Assembly: GCF_030540645.1 (NCBI RefSeq)
Contig: NZ_JAUNVV010000002.1
Coordinates: forward strand, 8,132-54,770
Direction: 5' to 3'
Length of the DNA stretch: 46,639 nucleotides
Source of the DNA: Arthrobacter sp.
GTDB taxonomy: Bacteria; Actinomycetota; Actinomycetes; Actinomycetales; Micrococcaceae
The notes under the pieces were generated by a model. It searched no databases and was not told where the DNA came from. It saw only the letters and a list, made by a program, of their open reading frames with translations. Position numbers and translations under genes: made by a program. Positions 6,500-14,622 of this stretch are shown here, one piece after another (positions within the stretch are counted from its first letter, which is position 1; each line of letters begins with the position of its first letter).

Positions 6500-7188
6500 T
6501 AAGGCCGGTGCGCCTTGTGCGACACAAAAAACTCCTTGCCCGGCGAGCGGAACAACAGGATGACGGCGATGACGCCCAAGGCAATTTGAATGATGGCGAG
6601 GACATTGGGCTGACCCAGCGCCAAAAGTGAGATCAAGGCCAGCACCATGGACGTGATTCGGGCCCAATTGGCCCCACGGCGGATCTTCTTGGCTAGATAT
6701 AGGTAGAGCACGCTGGCTAGCACGCTCAGCACAAACGCGGTGTAGAGCAGGGCATTCATCATGGCTGGATCCTGGTACAGGGCGGCAATGGCGGGGTCAC
6801 CGGCCGTGGCTGCCTGCAACGTGTTCACCGCGACGTCTCGGAGCGAGGGAACAAACAAGACCAACGCTATGGCCAGTGTGGACAGCAGCTGCAGCACTCC
6901 GGCCAGCTGGATCAGCCTTATTGACACGAGGACGGTTTTGGGCGGGGCTAAGTGTGCACCGGCAGCGGTGGGCTTGCCCTGCAACGGGCCCTGGTATCCC
7001 GGATAGGCGGTGGCGGAGGAAAGGGTCGACGGCGGCGTGCTGGCATTCTTCGCATCCCCCACCTGCTGCGGCGGTTCCCAACCGGCGGGTGCATACTGCC
7101 CGTACTTGGGGACGCCAGGGGCAATCTCACCGTAGCTGCCGGGGCGGGGAGTGGGGCGCTCTTGAGGTTCTTCACCGGAGGTTGTCAT
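6499..7188 (-). CDS. Four-helix membrane protein with a proline-rich N-terminus, function unknown
   Basis: A 229-residue protein that I do not recognise. Residues 1-80 are Pro/Gly/Gln-rich and probably a disordered cytoplasmic tail. Four hydrophobic segments follow: about 86-113 (IRLIQLAGVLQLLSTLAIAL), 146-166, 178-194 and 198-215, ending in FRSPGKEFF and a short basic tail. The layout matches the neighbouring protein at 7340-8077, which has a Pro/Gln-rich tail and four helices, so the two may be distant paralogues. The tail-plus-four-helix design is common among actinobacterial envelope proteins of unknown role. The start ATG at 7188 has only a weak AAAGAG upstream. It is convergent with rex. 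Confidence 0.7.
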   Translation of the reverse strand: MTTSGEEPQERPTPRPGSYGEIAPGVPKYGQYAPAGWEPPQQVGDAKNASTPPSTLSSATAYPGYQGPLQGKPTAAGAHLAPPKTVLVSIRLIQLAGVLQLLSTLAIALVLFVPSLRDVAVNTLQAATAGDPAIAALYQDPAMMNALLYTAFVLSVLASVLYLYLAKKIRRGANWARITSMVLALISLLALGQPNVLAIIQIALGVIAVILLFRSPGKEFFVSHKAHRP

Positions 7189-7264
7189 GACAGCTGCTCT
7201 TTCAATGGTGCGAAGTCCTGGCCAATGCTGCGGACCAGAGAATGTGCCGATGGTGGCCAGAGAC

Positions 7265-7312
7265 GAAAAAAGAGGCCGCGGCGGGTAAGTTCCTTAACCC
7301 TACGCGACCTCT
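7265..7312 (-). terminator. Terminator of the QP-rich membrane protein gene
   Basis: Read on the minus strand, AGAGGTCGCG (7312-7303) pairs imperfectly with the complement of 7271-7281, with a second inner stem, and is followed by a run of six T (complement of 7266-7271). It lies 28 nt past the stop of the gene at 7340-8077. Confidence 0.75.
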
Positions 7313-7339
7313 CCCCGCACAACTATTGCTGTTGCGCCC

Positions 7340-8077
7340 CTACTTGCGCTGACTCGACTGGGCATTGAGCCAGGCGGTTGACTCAGGCAACCACATCAGC
7401 ACTGCCGCGACGACGCCCAGCAGTCCGCCACCAGGGGCGCCGAAGAACATCAAGACGATGCCCAGAATAACGATGGCTGAAAGTGCCAGCCTGGCCCATT
7501 GCATGCCTTCCTTCAGTTTCATGGCGCAAATGACAATCGCGGCGATGAGCACGAGGGAAATGACGGTCATCACCATCCCGCGGATGCCGTCTGTGCGCAC
7601 ATTGGGGAAAGCCAGCACGATGAGCGAGGCAATGAAGGTCAGCAGGGCAAAGAAGAGCGAGAGCCCGGCCGTGACCAGCCAGATGATGTAAGAGATTTTC
7701 AGCAGTGGTGGAAGCCCATCGGTTTTGAACAACCTGGACAAACCACCCACAGGCATCACATCCCGCATGGACTGCGGTGCATCGGCGGGCATCTCAAACT
7801 TAAAGTTGCTGTTCCGCTGCTGATACTGCGGCGGGCCGGGCTGCTGGTAGCCAGGCTGCTGCTGGTATCCGGGTGGGGGTTGCTGCTGGTAACCCTGCTG
7901 CTGCTGGTATCCGGGTGGGGGTTGCTGCTGGTACCCCGGAGGTGGCTGTGCGGGGCCGCCGGGTTGGTTCGGCCGTGCTGGTGGCGCGGCGTTGGGATTG
8001 GGCTGGGAGCCATGACCGTCAGGAGATGGCTGCGAACCTGGTTGCTCGGGACCTGTTGACTCGTTCGGTGTGCTCAT
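7340..8077 (-). CDS. Membrane protein with a PPPGYQQQ-repeat N-terminal tail, function unknown
   Basis: A 245-residue protein. The N-terminal half is a Pro/Gln/Gly low-complexity tail with repeats of PPPGYQQQ and GYQQP (about residues 40-90). Four hydrophobic segments follow (ISYIIWLVTAGLSLFFALL near 128-150, GMVMTVISLVLIAAIVICAM, ARLALSAIVILGIVLMFFG, GLLGVVAAVLMWLP). It ends in a short polar tail. Similar tails occur in actinobacterial DUF4190-like and Tim44/YIP-type membrane proteins, but no family can be named safely. I chose ATG at 8077 because upstream in-frame residues up to 8191 look non-coding. It stands next to a protein of the same layout (6499-7188), and a terminator follows it. 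Confidence 0.7.
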   Translation of the reverse strand: MSTPNESTGPEQPGSQPSPDGHGSQPNPNAAPPARPNQPGGPAQPPPGYQQQPPPGYQQQQGYQQQPPPGYQQQPGYQQPGPPQYQQRNSNFKFEMPADAPQSMRDVMPVGGLSRLFKTDGLPPLLKISYIIWLVTAGLSLFFALLTFIASLIVLAFPNVRTDGIRGMVMTVISLVLIAAIVICAMKLKEGMQWARLALSAIVILGIVLMFFGAPGGGLLGVVAAVLMWLPESTAWLNAQSSQRK

Positions 8078-8220
8078 AGCTAGAACCCTAGCCGTGGTGG
8101 TGCCGCTTTCATAGGAGGCTAAAGACGTGTTCACCATGCCGGTCCGCAGCAAGTGCGGACCGGCATTGCCGGCCGGTAAGAATACTGGCAAGTACAGGCG
8201 AATTCATCATTAGGCGGGCT

Positions 8221-8778
8221 TTAGGCGTCCTTCACAAAGGCGACGTCGAGGGTGATGACTACTTTGTCTGAAACCAGCACGCCACCGGCTTCCAATGCAG
8301 CATTCCACGTCAATCCAAACTCCTTGCGGCTAATGACGGTTGTGGCTTCGAAGCCGGCTCGGGTGGCACCGAACGGGTCCACTGCCACTCCGTTGAACTC
8401 TCCGCTGAAGGTGACGGTCTTGGTGATGCCGTGGATGGTGAGCTCGCCGGTTAATTCAAAGCTGTCCGCGCCGCCGGAAACGGCCGTGGAGGTGAATGTG
8501 AGCGTCGGGAAGGTTTCGACGTCGAAGAAGTCGGCGCTGCGGACGTGGGCGTCGCGGTTGGCGTCGCCCGAGCTGAAGCTGGCCGCCTGGATAGTGGCGC
8601 TGACTGAGGAATCGGCAAGAGTTCCTCCCAGTACCAGTGTGGCTTCGAGATCGGTGAACTTTCCACGGACCTTGGAGATGCCTGCATGTCGGACCGTGAA
8701 GCCAACCTCTGAGTGTGCGGGGTCAAAGTTCCAGGTGCCCTGGGCAAGTCCGGTGGATTCGATGGTTGTTGCTGACAT
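8221..8778 (-). CDS. YceI family lipid-binding protein
   Basis: This 185-residue protein has the YceI beta-barrel pattern: GTWNFDPAHSEVGFTVRHAGISKVRGKF near residues 12-40, ATIQAASFSSGDANRDAHVRSADFFDVETFPTLTF near 65-100, then FELTGELTIHGITKTVTF and ATTVISRKEFGLTW. YceI proteins bind long polyisoprenoid or quinone-like lipids in a lipocalin-like barrel. No signal peptide is present, as is usual for actinobacterial members, so it is probably cytoplasmic. The ATG at 8778 is preceded by AAGGAG with ideal spacing, which rules out the longer frame to 8853. A 16-bp perfect operator-like inverted repeat lies 64 nt upstream (8842-8857). I recall relatives beside MarR regulators, but none is adjacent here. 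Confidence 0.9.
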   Translation of the reverse strand: MSATTIESTGLAQGTWNFDPAHSEVGFTVRHAGISKVRGKFTDLEATLVLGGTLADSSVSATIQAASFSSGDANRDAHVRSADFFDVETFPTLTFTSTAVSGGADSFELTGELTIHGITKTVTFSGEFNGVAVDPFGATRAGFEATTVISRKEFGLTWNAALEAGGVLVSDKVVITLDVAFVKDA

Positions 8779-8841
8779 GGTGTGCTCCTTGAAAAGTTCT
8801 GGGTTATTGAGTGCAGGTACCGCTTCCACGTCACCTGCACT

Positions 8842-8857
8842 ACGTATAAACATACGT
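8842..8857. promoter_or_regulatory. Perfect inverted repeat upstream of yceI, probable operator
   Basis: ACGTAT (8842-8847) and ATACGT (8852-8857) are separated by AAAC. The site lies between the divergent yceI and histidine phosphatase genes in an AT-rich patch, where a repressor such as a MarR-family protein could bind. Its regulator is not encoded nearby. Confidence 0.5.
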
Positions 8858-8941
8858 TTGCATGTAATATTCCCGGGTTGCTAAAAAACTCTCCACGGGC
8901 GGATTAACCCCTTGCTGGTGAACTTTGAGAAACTGGGAGGC

Positions 8942-9604
8942 ATGTCCCAAGTAACAGTTCACCTTTTGCGCCACGGCGAAGTCTTCAACCCCGACGGCGT
9001 CCTCTATGGCCGGCTCCCAGAGTTCCACCTCTCCGAGCTTGGACGGGCCATGGCTGTGATGGTTGCTGAGCACTTCGCGGCCCGCGCCGCGCAGGGTTCC
9101 GCCCCGGTCTACCTGGTCGCTTCGCCGCTGACGCGTGCGCAGGAAACTGCCCAGCCTACGGCCGAGGCATTGGGGCTGGACATTGTGACGGATCCGCGCA
9201 TTATCGAGGCTGAAAACCATTTTGAAGGCCTTGTCATGAAGCCCTCGGAACTGCGCAAGCCCAAACACTGGCCCTACTTCGTGAACCCGTTCAGGCCTTC
9301 CTGGGGCGAAGCGTACTCGGCCCAAGCCGAACGCATGATGGCAGCGGCACGCGATGCCCGACGTCGTGCGTTCGAATTGGGCGGGGACGGCGCCGAAGCC
9401 ATCATGGTCAGCCACCAGCTGCCCATCTGGTCCACGCGCCGCAGCGCCGAAGGCAAGCGCCTGTGGCACGACCCCCGCAATCGCGAATGCACGCTTGCCT
9501 CATTGACTTCATTGACGTTTGACGGCGACGACGTGGTCAAGGTGGCGTACAGCGAACCGGCGGCCGAATTGCTGCCCGGCGCGTCGACCACCCCCGGGGC
9601 ATAG
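8942..9604 (+). CDS. Histidine phosphatase family protein (phosphoglycerate mutase-like)
   Basis: This 220-residue protein shows the branch-1 histidine phosphatase signature LLRHGEVFNPDGVLYGRLPEFHLSELG with the phospho-accepting His near residue 11. YLVASPLTRAQETAQPTA supplies the second Arg, PRIIEAENHFEG the Glu, and MVSHQLPIW the second catalytic His near 160. Substrate specificity is not readable. In Micrococcales such a gene commonly opens the tlpA-ccdA-resB-ccsB block, as here, with an 87-103 nt gap to tlpA. The ATG at 8942 fits the family N-terminus, but its GGGAGG (8935-8940) is only 1 nt away. An in-frame GTG at 8918 is the alternative. Confidence 0.88.
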   Translation: MSQVTVHLLRHGEVFNPDGVLYGRLPEFHLSELGRAMAVMVAEHFAARAAQGSAPVYLVASPLTRAQETAQPTAEALGLDIVTDPRIIEAENHFEGLVMKPSELRKPKHWPYFVNPFRPSWGEAYSAQAERMMAAARDARRRAFELGGDGAEAIMVSHQLPIWSTRRSAEGKRLWHDPRNRECTLASLTSLTFDGDDVVKVAYSEPAAELLPGASTTPGA

Positions 9605-9619
9605 GCGAACGCGGCATAC

Positions 9620-9638
9620 AGCTGACAATCAGCTTTTC
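9620..9638 (+). terminator. Small stem-loop after the histidine phosphatase gene
   Basis: AGCTGA (9620-9625) and TCAGCT (9629-9634) enclose a 3-nt loop, followed by TTTCG. It is a weak intrinsic terminator candidate between this gene and tlpA. Confidence 0.45.
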
Positions 9639-9706
9639 GACGTAGCGTAGAAGATAATGCCATTTCTGCGTCCGCCGGTGGCTTCCAAGACATGAAAGGC
9701 AGCATC

Positions 9707-10306
9707 GTGACGCTCTCGATGAGCCGCAGGGCATTGCTGGCAGCTGGCGGTGCTGCCCTGACGGTGGCACTCGCAGCCTGCTCCGGCACGGACCCGCTCG
9801 CTGAGCAGGCAAATGCCGGGGATAACAAGAACTACATTGCAGGGGATGGCTCCGTGACCGAATATGGTGCGGCCGAGCGGAAACCTCCTGTGCAGTTCAC
9901 TGCGGCTTTGTTCGACGGCAAGAAAATCGATGCCGCCAACTTCCCCGGCCACGTCACGGTGCTGAACTTCTGGTATGCAGCCTGCGCCCCCTGCCGCTCC
10001 GAAGCTCCCGATCTGCAGACACTGTCGAAGGACTTTGCCGCTCAGGGCGTCGAATTCCTGGGTGTGAATGTCCGGGACGAGCAAGCGACGGCAGAAGCCT
10101 TTGAACGAAACTTCGGGCTGGAATACCCCAGCATCGCGGACAAGGACGGCGGTGTTTTGCTGGCGTTGACCAAGTTTGTGCCGCCGGCGGCCGTGCCCAC
10201 CACGCTGGTACTGGACAAAAAGGGCAGGGTCTCGGCGCGCATCCTGGGCATCGCTGAAAAGGGCACGTTGAAGGCCCTGATCACCGGTGCACTGGCGGAA
10301 AACTAG
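9707..10306 (+). CDS. TlpA/ResA-like thiol-disulfide oxidoreductase lipoprotein
   Basis: This 199-residue lipoprotein reduces apocytochrome c cysteines outside the membrane before haem attachment. The signal peptide ends in the lipobox LAAC (Cys25) after a twin-Arg-like SRRALLAAGG. A thioredoxin fold follows, with the redox motif CAPC at residues 93-96 in LNFWYAACAPCRSEAP and a cis-Pro region AAVPTTLVLDKKGR. I prefer GTG at 9707, which has AAAGG 8 nt upstream; ATG at 9692 has none. It is the first gene of the cytochrome c maturation operon, 13 nt before ccdA, and receives electrons from CcdA. Confidence 0.9.
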   Translation: MTLSMSRRALLAAGGAALTVALAACSGTDPLAEQANAGDNKNYIAGDGSVTEYGAAERKPPVQFTAALFDGKKIDAANFPGHVTVLNFWYAACAPCRSEAPDLQTLSKDFAAQGVEFLGVNVRDEQATAEAFERNFGLEYPSIADKDGGVLLALTKFVPPAAVPTTLVLDKKGRVSARILGIAEKGTLKALITGALAEN

Positions 10307-10319
10307 CAGCCCTGCCTTC

Positions 10320-11075
10320 ATGAACAATCCTTTCGCCGAGACTGTCCTCAGCGGCTCAATGCTGTTGGCCATGCCCGTTGCGCTCCTGGCCGGACTGGTT
10401 TCCTTCCTCTCACCGTGTGTGCTGCCGCTGGTGCCCGGATACCTGGGCTATGTGAGCGGACTGAGCGGCGCCGACCTGCAAGATCAACGCCGTGGGCGCA
10501 TGTTTGCCGGGATCGGGCTGTTCGTGTTGGGTTTCTCGGTGGTTTTTGTGCTGATCGGGGCCGTCTTTGGCCAACTGGGTGCCTGGCTGATGGGGCCCGA
10601 CGCCGCATGGGTCACCCGGGTGCTGGGAGTAGTGGTTATTTTGATGGGCGTGGTGTTCCTGGGCGGCATGAGCTGGTTCCAGAGCGAAGCAAAGATCCAC
10701 GCGAAACCACCGGCCGGGCTCTGGGGTGCACCAATTTTAGGCGTAACCTTTGGACTGGGCTGGGCTCCATGCATTGGTCCCACTTTTAGCGCCGTGCAGC
10801 TCATGGCATTTTCTGATGGACCCAACGCCGTCAAGGGCGCTTTTTTGACGTTTGTGTATTGCCTGGGGCTGGGACTGCCGTTCCTGCTGATCGCCTTGGG
10901 CGCTCGCAGGGGGTTGGGGGCCCTCGCGTTCTTCCGCAAGCACCGCCGAGGATTGCAATATTTTGGCGGCGGCATGCTGGTGTTGCTGGGCCTGCTGATG
11001 GTGTCGGGCCTGTGGGGTGTCTGGATCAACGAGTTGCAGTTCTGGTTTGCCAATGAAGTGAGATTGCCAATCTAA
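10320..11075 (+). CDS. ccdA: Cytochrome c biogenesis protein CcdA
   Basis: A 251-residue integral membrane protein of the DsbD/CcdA family that moves reducing equivalents from cytoplasmic thioredoxin to the extracytoplasmic ResA/TlpA protein. The first helix contains the conserved FLSPCVLPLVPGYL with one redox Cys (near residue 27), and a later helix holds GLGWAPCIGPTF with the partner Cys near residue 145. Six hydrophobic segments can be traced. The ATG at 10320 is 13 nt past the tlpA stop, and the gene ends in a TAATG overlap with resB, so the operon is tightly coupled. Confidence 0.95.
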   Translation: MNNPFAETVLSGSMLLAMPVALLAGLVSFLSPCVLPLVPGYLGYVSGLSGADLQDQRRGRMFAGIGLFVLGFSVVFVLIGAVFGQLGAWLMGPDAAWVTRVLGVVVILMGVVFLGGMSWFQSEAKIHAKPPAGLWGAPILGVTFGLGWAPCIGPTFSAVQLMAFSDGPNAVKGAFLTFVYCLGLGLPFLLIALGARRGLGALAFFRKHRRGLQYFGGGMLVLLGLLMVSGLWGVWINELQFWFANEVRLPI

Positions 11076-12799
11076 TGAAAGAGACAGTGGTGAAAGAACC
11101 CGTGGACACAGGGCTCAAGGACGCGCAGCCCAAGGACGGCGGTGCTGGGGTGGTCCTGCCACAGCTGGGCATCCTGGGCATGTTCCGCTGGGCCTGGCGC
11201 CAGCTGACCAGCATGCGCACGGCCTTGTTCCTGCTGCTGTTACTTGCCGTGGCAGCTGTGCCCGGTTCCCTGTTCCCGCAGCGTCCCTCCGCGCCGTCGG
11301 AAGTGACCCAGTACTTGAAGGACAACCCTGTGTCAGGGCCCATCATGGACTGGTTCAAACTCTTTGACGTGTATTCCTCCCCATGGTTCGCAGCCATCTA
11401 CCTGCTGCTGTTCATCTCCTTGATTGGCTGCGTTCTGCCGCGGGCCAAGATCCATGCCAAAGCCATGCGCTCCGCGCCTCCCCGGACTCCCAAGCGGCTT
11501 TCCCGGCTGGCCGAGTATGGCACCGTCACCATCCCGGCCGGCAGCGGCATTGATGCCGAAACCGCCGTCCGCGATGCCGCCGGTATCTTGAAATCCCGCC
11601 GCTACCGCGTGGACATCCGCGACCTGGACACGGACCGCCCTTCGGTAGGTGCTGAAATTGGCTTCATGAAGGAAGTGGGCAACCTCCTGTTCCACACGGC
11701 CTTGATTGGTGTTCTGGCTGCCGTCGCTTTCAGCGGACTTTTTGGCTACAGCGGCCAACGCGTGCTGGTGGAAGGCGAAACCTTCGTCAACACACTGGCC
11801 AGCTATGACACCTTCACACCCGGCGCCAATTTCACCGGCAACCACCTCACACCGTATTCGGTGCAGCTGGACAGGCTTGTGGTCAAGTACGACCGTTCCA
11901 CGCAGGCGCACTACGGGCAGCCACTGGACTTCACCGCCACCATGACCACCAAGGACGGGCCAGGGGCGGAGGCGAAGACCCAGACTTTGAAGGTCAATGA
12001 CCCGGTGGGAATCGGCGGCACCAACGTCTACCTTGTGGGCAACGGCTACGCACCCGTCGTCACGGTCAAGGACGGTGAAGGAAAGATCGCGTTCCAGGGC
12101 CCGGTCATCACCATCCCCACCGACGGTGCCTACACGTCGTTGATGGTCATCAAGGTACCTGACGCCAAGCCCAAACAGCTGGGATTTGTGGGCTTCTTCC
12201 TGCCCACCGCACTCATTGATGAGAAGGGCGTGGCGTTTGGCTCCGACCCCGATCCGTTCAACCCTCAGTTGAACCTCAACGCCTTCACCGGCGACTTGGG
12301 TCTGGACAGCGGTGTCCCGCGCAATGTGTATACCTTGGACACGTCCAAGATGACTGAGATCAACTCCCGCAAACTGGAAGCTGGCGGCATTGTGCTGGCA
12401 CCCGAGCAGAGCTACACGCTGCCCGGGAACAACGGCAGCATCAGCTTCGACGGCATCAAGCGATTTGCTGCGCTGGACATCCGCCACGACCCAGGTCAGG
12501 TGTACGTTCTGGTGTTCGCGCTTTTGGCTCTCGCCGGCCTCATGGGCTCCCTCTTCCTGAACCGACGCAGGGTGTGGGTCCGCACGGGCAACCACCCCGA
12601 CGGGCGTACCATGGTCGAATTCGGCCTGCTGGCACGCGGTGAAGATCACCGCCTGGCCGGCGAATACGCTGCCATCAACAAGGCTCTGCACACCAAGTGG
12701 CTGGTGCCAATGGATACTGCAGGGCAAAATGGTGAGCAGGGACATTCAACAACCATCGACTCCGACCAAAGTGTCGCCGCGGCAAGTAAGGACCACTAA
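11075..12799 (+). CDS. resB: Cytochrome c biogenesis protein ResB (Ccs1)
   Basis: This 574-residue membrane protein is the larger half of the System II cytochrome c synthase, which pairs with CcsB/CcsA to carry haem across the membrane and attach it to apocytochrome. Features: a first helix with SMRTALFLLLLLAVAAVPGSLFPQR (near 45-70), a second with SPWFAAIYLLLFISLIGCVLPR, a third near 205-225, a long extracytoplasmic domain (about 230-465) and a last helix near 475-490 before NRRRVWVR. Its start overlaps the ccdA stop (TAATG), and its own stop overlaps the ccsB start in the same way. Confidence 0.95.
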   Translation: MKETVVKEPVDTGLKDAQPKDGGAGVVLPQLGILGMFRWAWRQLTSMRTALFLLLLLAVAAVPGSLFPQRPSAPSEVTQYLKDNPVSGPIMDWFKLFDVYSSPWFAAIYLLLFISLIGCVLPRAKIHAKAMRSAPPRTPKRLSRLAEYGTVTIPAGSGIDAETAVRDAAGILKSRRYRVDIRDLDTDRPSVGAEIGFMKEVGNLLFHTALIGVLAAVAFSGLFGYSGQRVLVEGETFVNTLASYDTFTPGANFTGNHLTPYSVQLDRLVVKYDRSTQAHYGQPLDFTATMTTKDGPGAEAKTQTLKVNDPVGIGGTNVYLVGNGYAPVVTVKDGEGKIAFQGPVITIPTDGAYTSLMVIKVPDAKPKQLGFVGFFLPTALIDEKGVAFGSDPDPFNPQLNLNAFTGDLGLDSGVPRNVYTLDTSKMTEINSRKLEAGGIVLAPEQSYTLPGNNGSISFDGIKRFAALDIRHDPGQVYVLVFALLALAGLMGSLFLNRRRVWVRTGNHPDGRTMVEFGLLARGEDHRLAGEYAAINKALHTKWLVPMDTAGQNGEQGHSTTIDSDQSVAAASKDH

Positions 12800-13896
12800 T
12801 GCCAGAGATCAATGAGGGCTTTGCCCAACTGAGCGAGCAGCTAATGCTGGTAGCCGGATTGGCTTATGCGGTCGCGTTTTGTGCCTACGCCTGGGATCTT
12901 GTGACCTTCAGCCAGGCGGTCAAGAGGGGCCTGGCTGGCCACTCGGCTGATGAGGCGGCAGGTGCCCACAGTGAAAGCCACGTAGCTGAATTTGCCGGCA
13001 TTGGTGCTCGTCGTGCTGCAGAACAGGGGCTGGGTTCCGGCCCGCTTGACCGTGCGGTTCGTCCCAGCAGCAAAACCCATGGCGGTTCCGACGGCATCAC
13101 CGCCGGGGACTCCATGCGCTACGGTGCGGAACGCCGCGTTGTGGCCCGGGTGGCCGTGGCGCTGACTGTTGTGGCCGCCGTCGTCCAAGGCTTTGCCGTG
13201 GTGTTCCGCGGTTTGGCCGCAGGACGCGTGCCGTGGGGCAACATGTATGAATTCTGCACCACTGGATCGTTCGTGGTGGCCGTGGTGTTCTTGTTGGTTC
13301 TGACCCGCCGTGACCTGCGTTTCCTTGGCACTTTTGTCATCGGCCTGGTGCTGGTCATGGTGGTCGCCGCCTCAGTGTCATTCTGGACGCCTGTGGGGCA
13401 TCTGGTTCCCGCATTGCAAAGCTACTGGTTGATCATTCACGTCTCAATCGCCGTCATGTCCTCGGCGTTGTTCACGCTCACGTTCGCCATGTCGGTCCTG
13501 CAACTTTTCCAGGCTCGCCGTGAAGCCTCGATCGCATCCGGAAAGAAGGACAAGGCGCTCGTCATGCGACTTGTCCCGAACGCTTTGAGCCTGGAAAACC
13601 TGTCCTACCGCATCAACGGCATCGCCTTTGTCGGCTGGACCCTGACGCTCATGTTTGGAGCCATTTGGGCGGAAAAGGCGTGGGGCCGCTTCTGGGGCTG
13701 GGATACGAAGGAAGTGTGGACGTTCGTCATCTGGGTGGTTTACGCCGGCTACCTGCATGCCCGTGCCACGAAGGGCTGGACCGGCACCCGCGCCGCCTGG
13801 CTGTCCATTGTTGGCTACCTGTGCGTGGTCTTCAACTTCACCATTGTGAACATGTACTTCTCCGGCCTGCACTCGTACGCAGGCGTCGGCAGCTGA
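12799..13896 (+). CDS. ccsB: Cytochrome c biogenesis protein CcsB (CcsA/ResC family)
   Basis: This 365-residue membrane protein is the haem-handling partner of ResB. The tryptophan-rich WWD haem-binding signature WGRFWGWDTKEVW begins near residue 295. Conserved histidines lie in a helix before it (LIIHVSIAVMSSALFTLTF) and after it (GYLHARATKGW, SGLHSYAG near 358). Eight or so hydrophobic segments are present, with a polar insert at about residues 45-110 that is typical of actinobacterial CcsB. It is the last gene of the operon, followed by a 21-bp perfect-stem terminator. The gene name is given as ccsB or ccsA in different annotations. Confidence 0.95.
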   Translation: MPEINEGFAQLSEQLMLVAGLAYAVAFCAYAWDLVTFSQAVKRGLAGHSADEAAGAHSESHVAEFAGIGARRAAEQGLGSGPLDRAVRPSSKTHGGSDGITAGDSMRYGAERRVVARVAVALTVVAAVVQGFAVVFRGLAAGRVPWGNMYEFCTTGSFVVAVVFLLVLTRRDLRFLGTFVIGLVLVMVVAASVSFWTPVGHLVPALQSYWLIIHVSIAVMSSALFTLTFAMSVLQLFQARREASIASGKKDKALVMRLVPNALSLENLSYRINGIAFVGWTLTLMFGAIWAEKAWGRFWGWDTKEVWTFVIWVVYAGYLHARATKGWTGTRAAWLSIVGYLCVVFNFTIVNMYFSGLHSYAGVGS

Positions 13897-13926
13897 TTTA
13901 GCCGGAGCTCGACGGCCCCAAGGGGG

Positions 13927-13975
13927 CCACAGAGAACCGCCCGGCTTGGTTCTCAAGCCGGGCGGTTCTCTGTGG
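13927..13975. terminator. 21-bp perfect hairpin between ccsB and the convergent doxX-like gene
   Basis: Positions 13927-13947 are perfectly complementary to 13955-13975 around the 7-nt loop GGTTCTC. It is the strongest hairpin in this region and can terminate transcription from both sides. Confidence 0.85.
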
Positions 13976-13999
13976 GGACAAGGTTGCAGGATTCAGCGG

Positions 14000-14458
14000 T
14001 CATTTGTGGGTCTTGCGAAAACCTGGAGTCGTGTAGCCGCGGGCAAGCAGACCCAGCGCAATGGCGGCCACCATCAGGCCAAAGTCACGCAGTGCCACGT
14101 CGTAGAAGCCCGAGTACGTGAGTAGGTTGATCACAATGCCAGCCAGCCAGAGGGACACTATCCAAGCCGCGTAGCGTGGTCGCAGGATCATGGCGATGGC
14201 GGCGATGACCTCCACGACCCCAATGGCCATCATGGTCCCGTGTGCACTGAACGGGGAAAGATTCTCGATCCACGGGGCGAGGTAGTTTTCCCAGTTGGTC
14301 AGGACGTTGAAGAACTTGTCCAAGCCCATGATGAGCGGGATGGCGATGAAGCCAAGCCACAACAACACGAAGGCACCGTAGGCCGGATCCGCCTTCGCAC
14401 GCGCCAATGCATGTGAGCTCCAACCGGTGGACGGGGCGGGAATTGAATGGGTTGCCAT
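14000..14458 (-). CDS. DoxX-like membrane protein
   Basis: A 152-residue protein with four hydrophobic helices: AYGAFVLLWLGFIAIPLIMGLDKFF (about 26-50), GTMMAIGVVEVIAAIAMIL (74-92), AAWIVSLWLAGIVINLLTY and DFGLMVAAIALGLLARG. This is the DoxX/DoxD-like layout, in which short four-helix proteins are linked to respiratory or redox functions without a defined reaction. The ATG at 14458 follows GGAGGAG at ideal spacing. A 25-bp almost perfect palindrome (14470-14494) lies directly upstream and must overlap its promoter or leader, so the gene is probably controlled by a dedicated repressor. It lies downstream of tmm on the same strand, but a 30-bp palindromic terminator stands between them. Confidence 0.75.
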   Translation of the reverse strand: MATHSIPAPSTGWSSHALARAKADPAYGAFVLLWLGFIAIPLIMGLDKFFNVLTNWENYLAPWIENLSPFSAHGTMMAIGVVEVIAAIAMILRPRYAAWIVSLWLAGIVINLLTYSGFYDVALRDFGLMVAAIALGLLARGYTTPGFRKTHK

Positions 14459-14469
14459 GACTCCTCCAT

Positions 14470-14494
14470 CTAAAAACGTAAGTTATGTTTTTAG
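14470..14494. promoter_or_regulatory. 25-bp palindromic operator upstream of the doxX-like gene
   Basis: Left arm CTAAAAACGTAA (14470-14481) and right arm TTATGTTTTTAG (14483-14494) flank a central G and differ from perfect symmetry at one position. The AT-rich, long symmetric form is typical of repressor operators such as HxlR, MarR or TetR. No such regulator is encoded nearby. Confidence 0.65.
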
Positions 14495-14556
14495 AATGCG
14501 CCTGAAGTCATCAGGTGTCAATAGCCCGGGTTCCAATGAATCAGGAAACGCAGAAA

Positions 14557-14586
14557 CGTGGGCCGGGGCAGCTGCCCCGGCCCACG
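14557..14586. terminator. 30-bp perfect palindrome, terminator of tmm
   Basis: CGTGGGCCGGGGCAG (14557-14571) is followed directly by its complement (14572-14586). On the minus strand it is followed by TTTCTGCGTTTCC, moderately T-rich. It lies 36 nt after the tmm stop. Confidence 0.75.
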
Positions 14587-14622
14587 CCGTCGAACATGAA
14601 TAATGACCTGCTTGCGGTGGAG

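Noticed and set aside
7780-7960. Tandem DNA repeat, possible CRISPR or satellite
   Set aside because: The repetition is explained by PPPGYQQQ-type protein repeats in the coding sequence; no spacers.
11333-12745. 470-codon open frame opposite resB
   Set aside because: Antisense to resB, which has clear family motifs and operon overlaps; no ribosome binding site.
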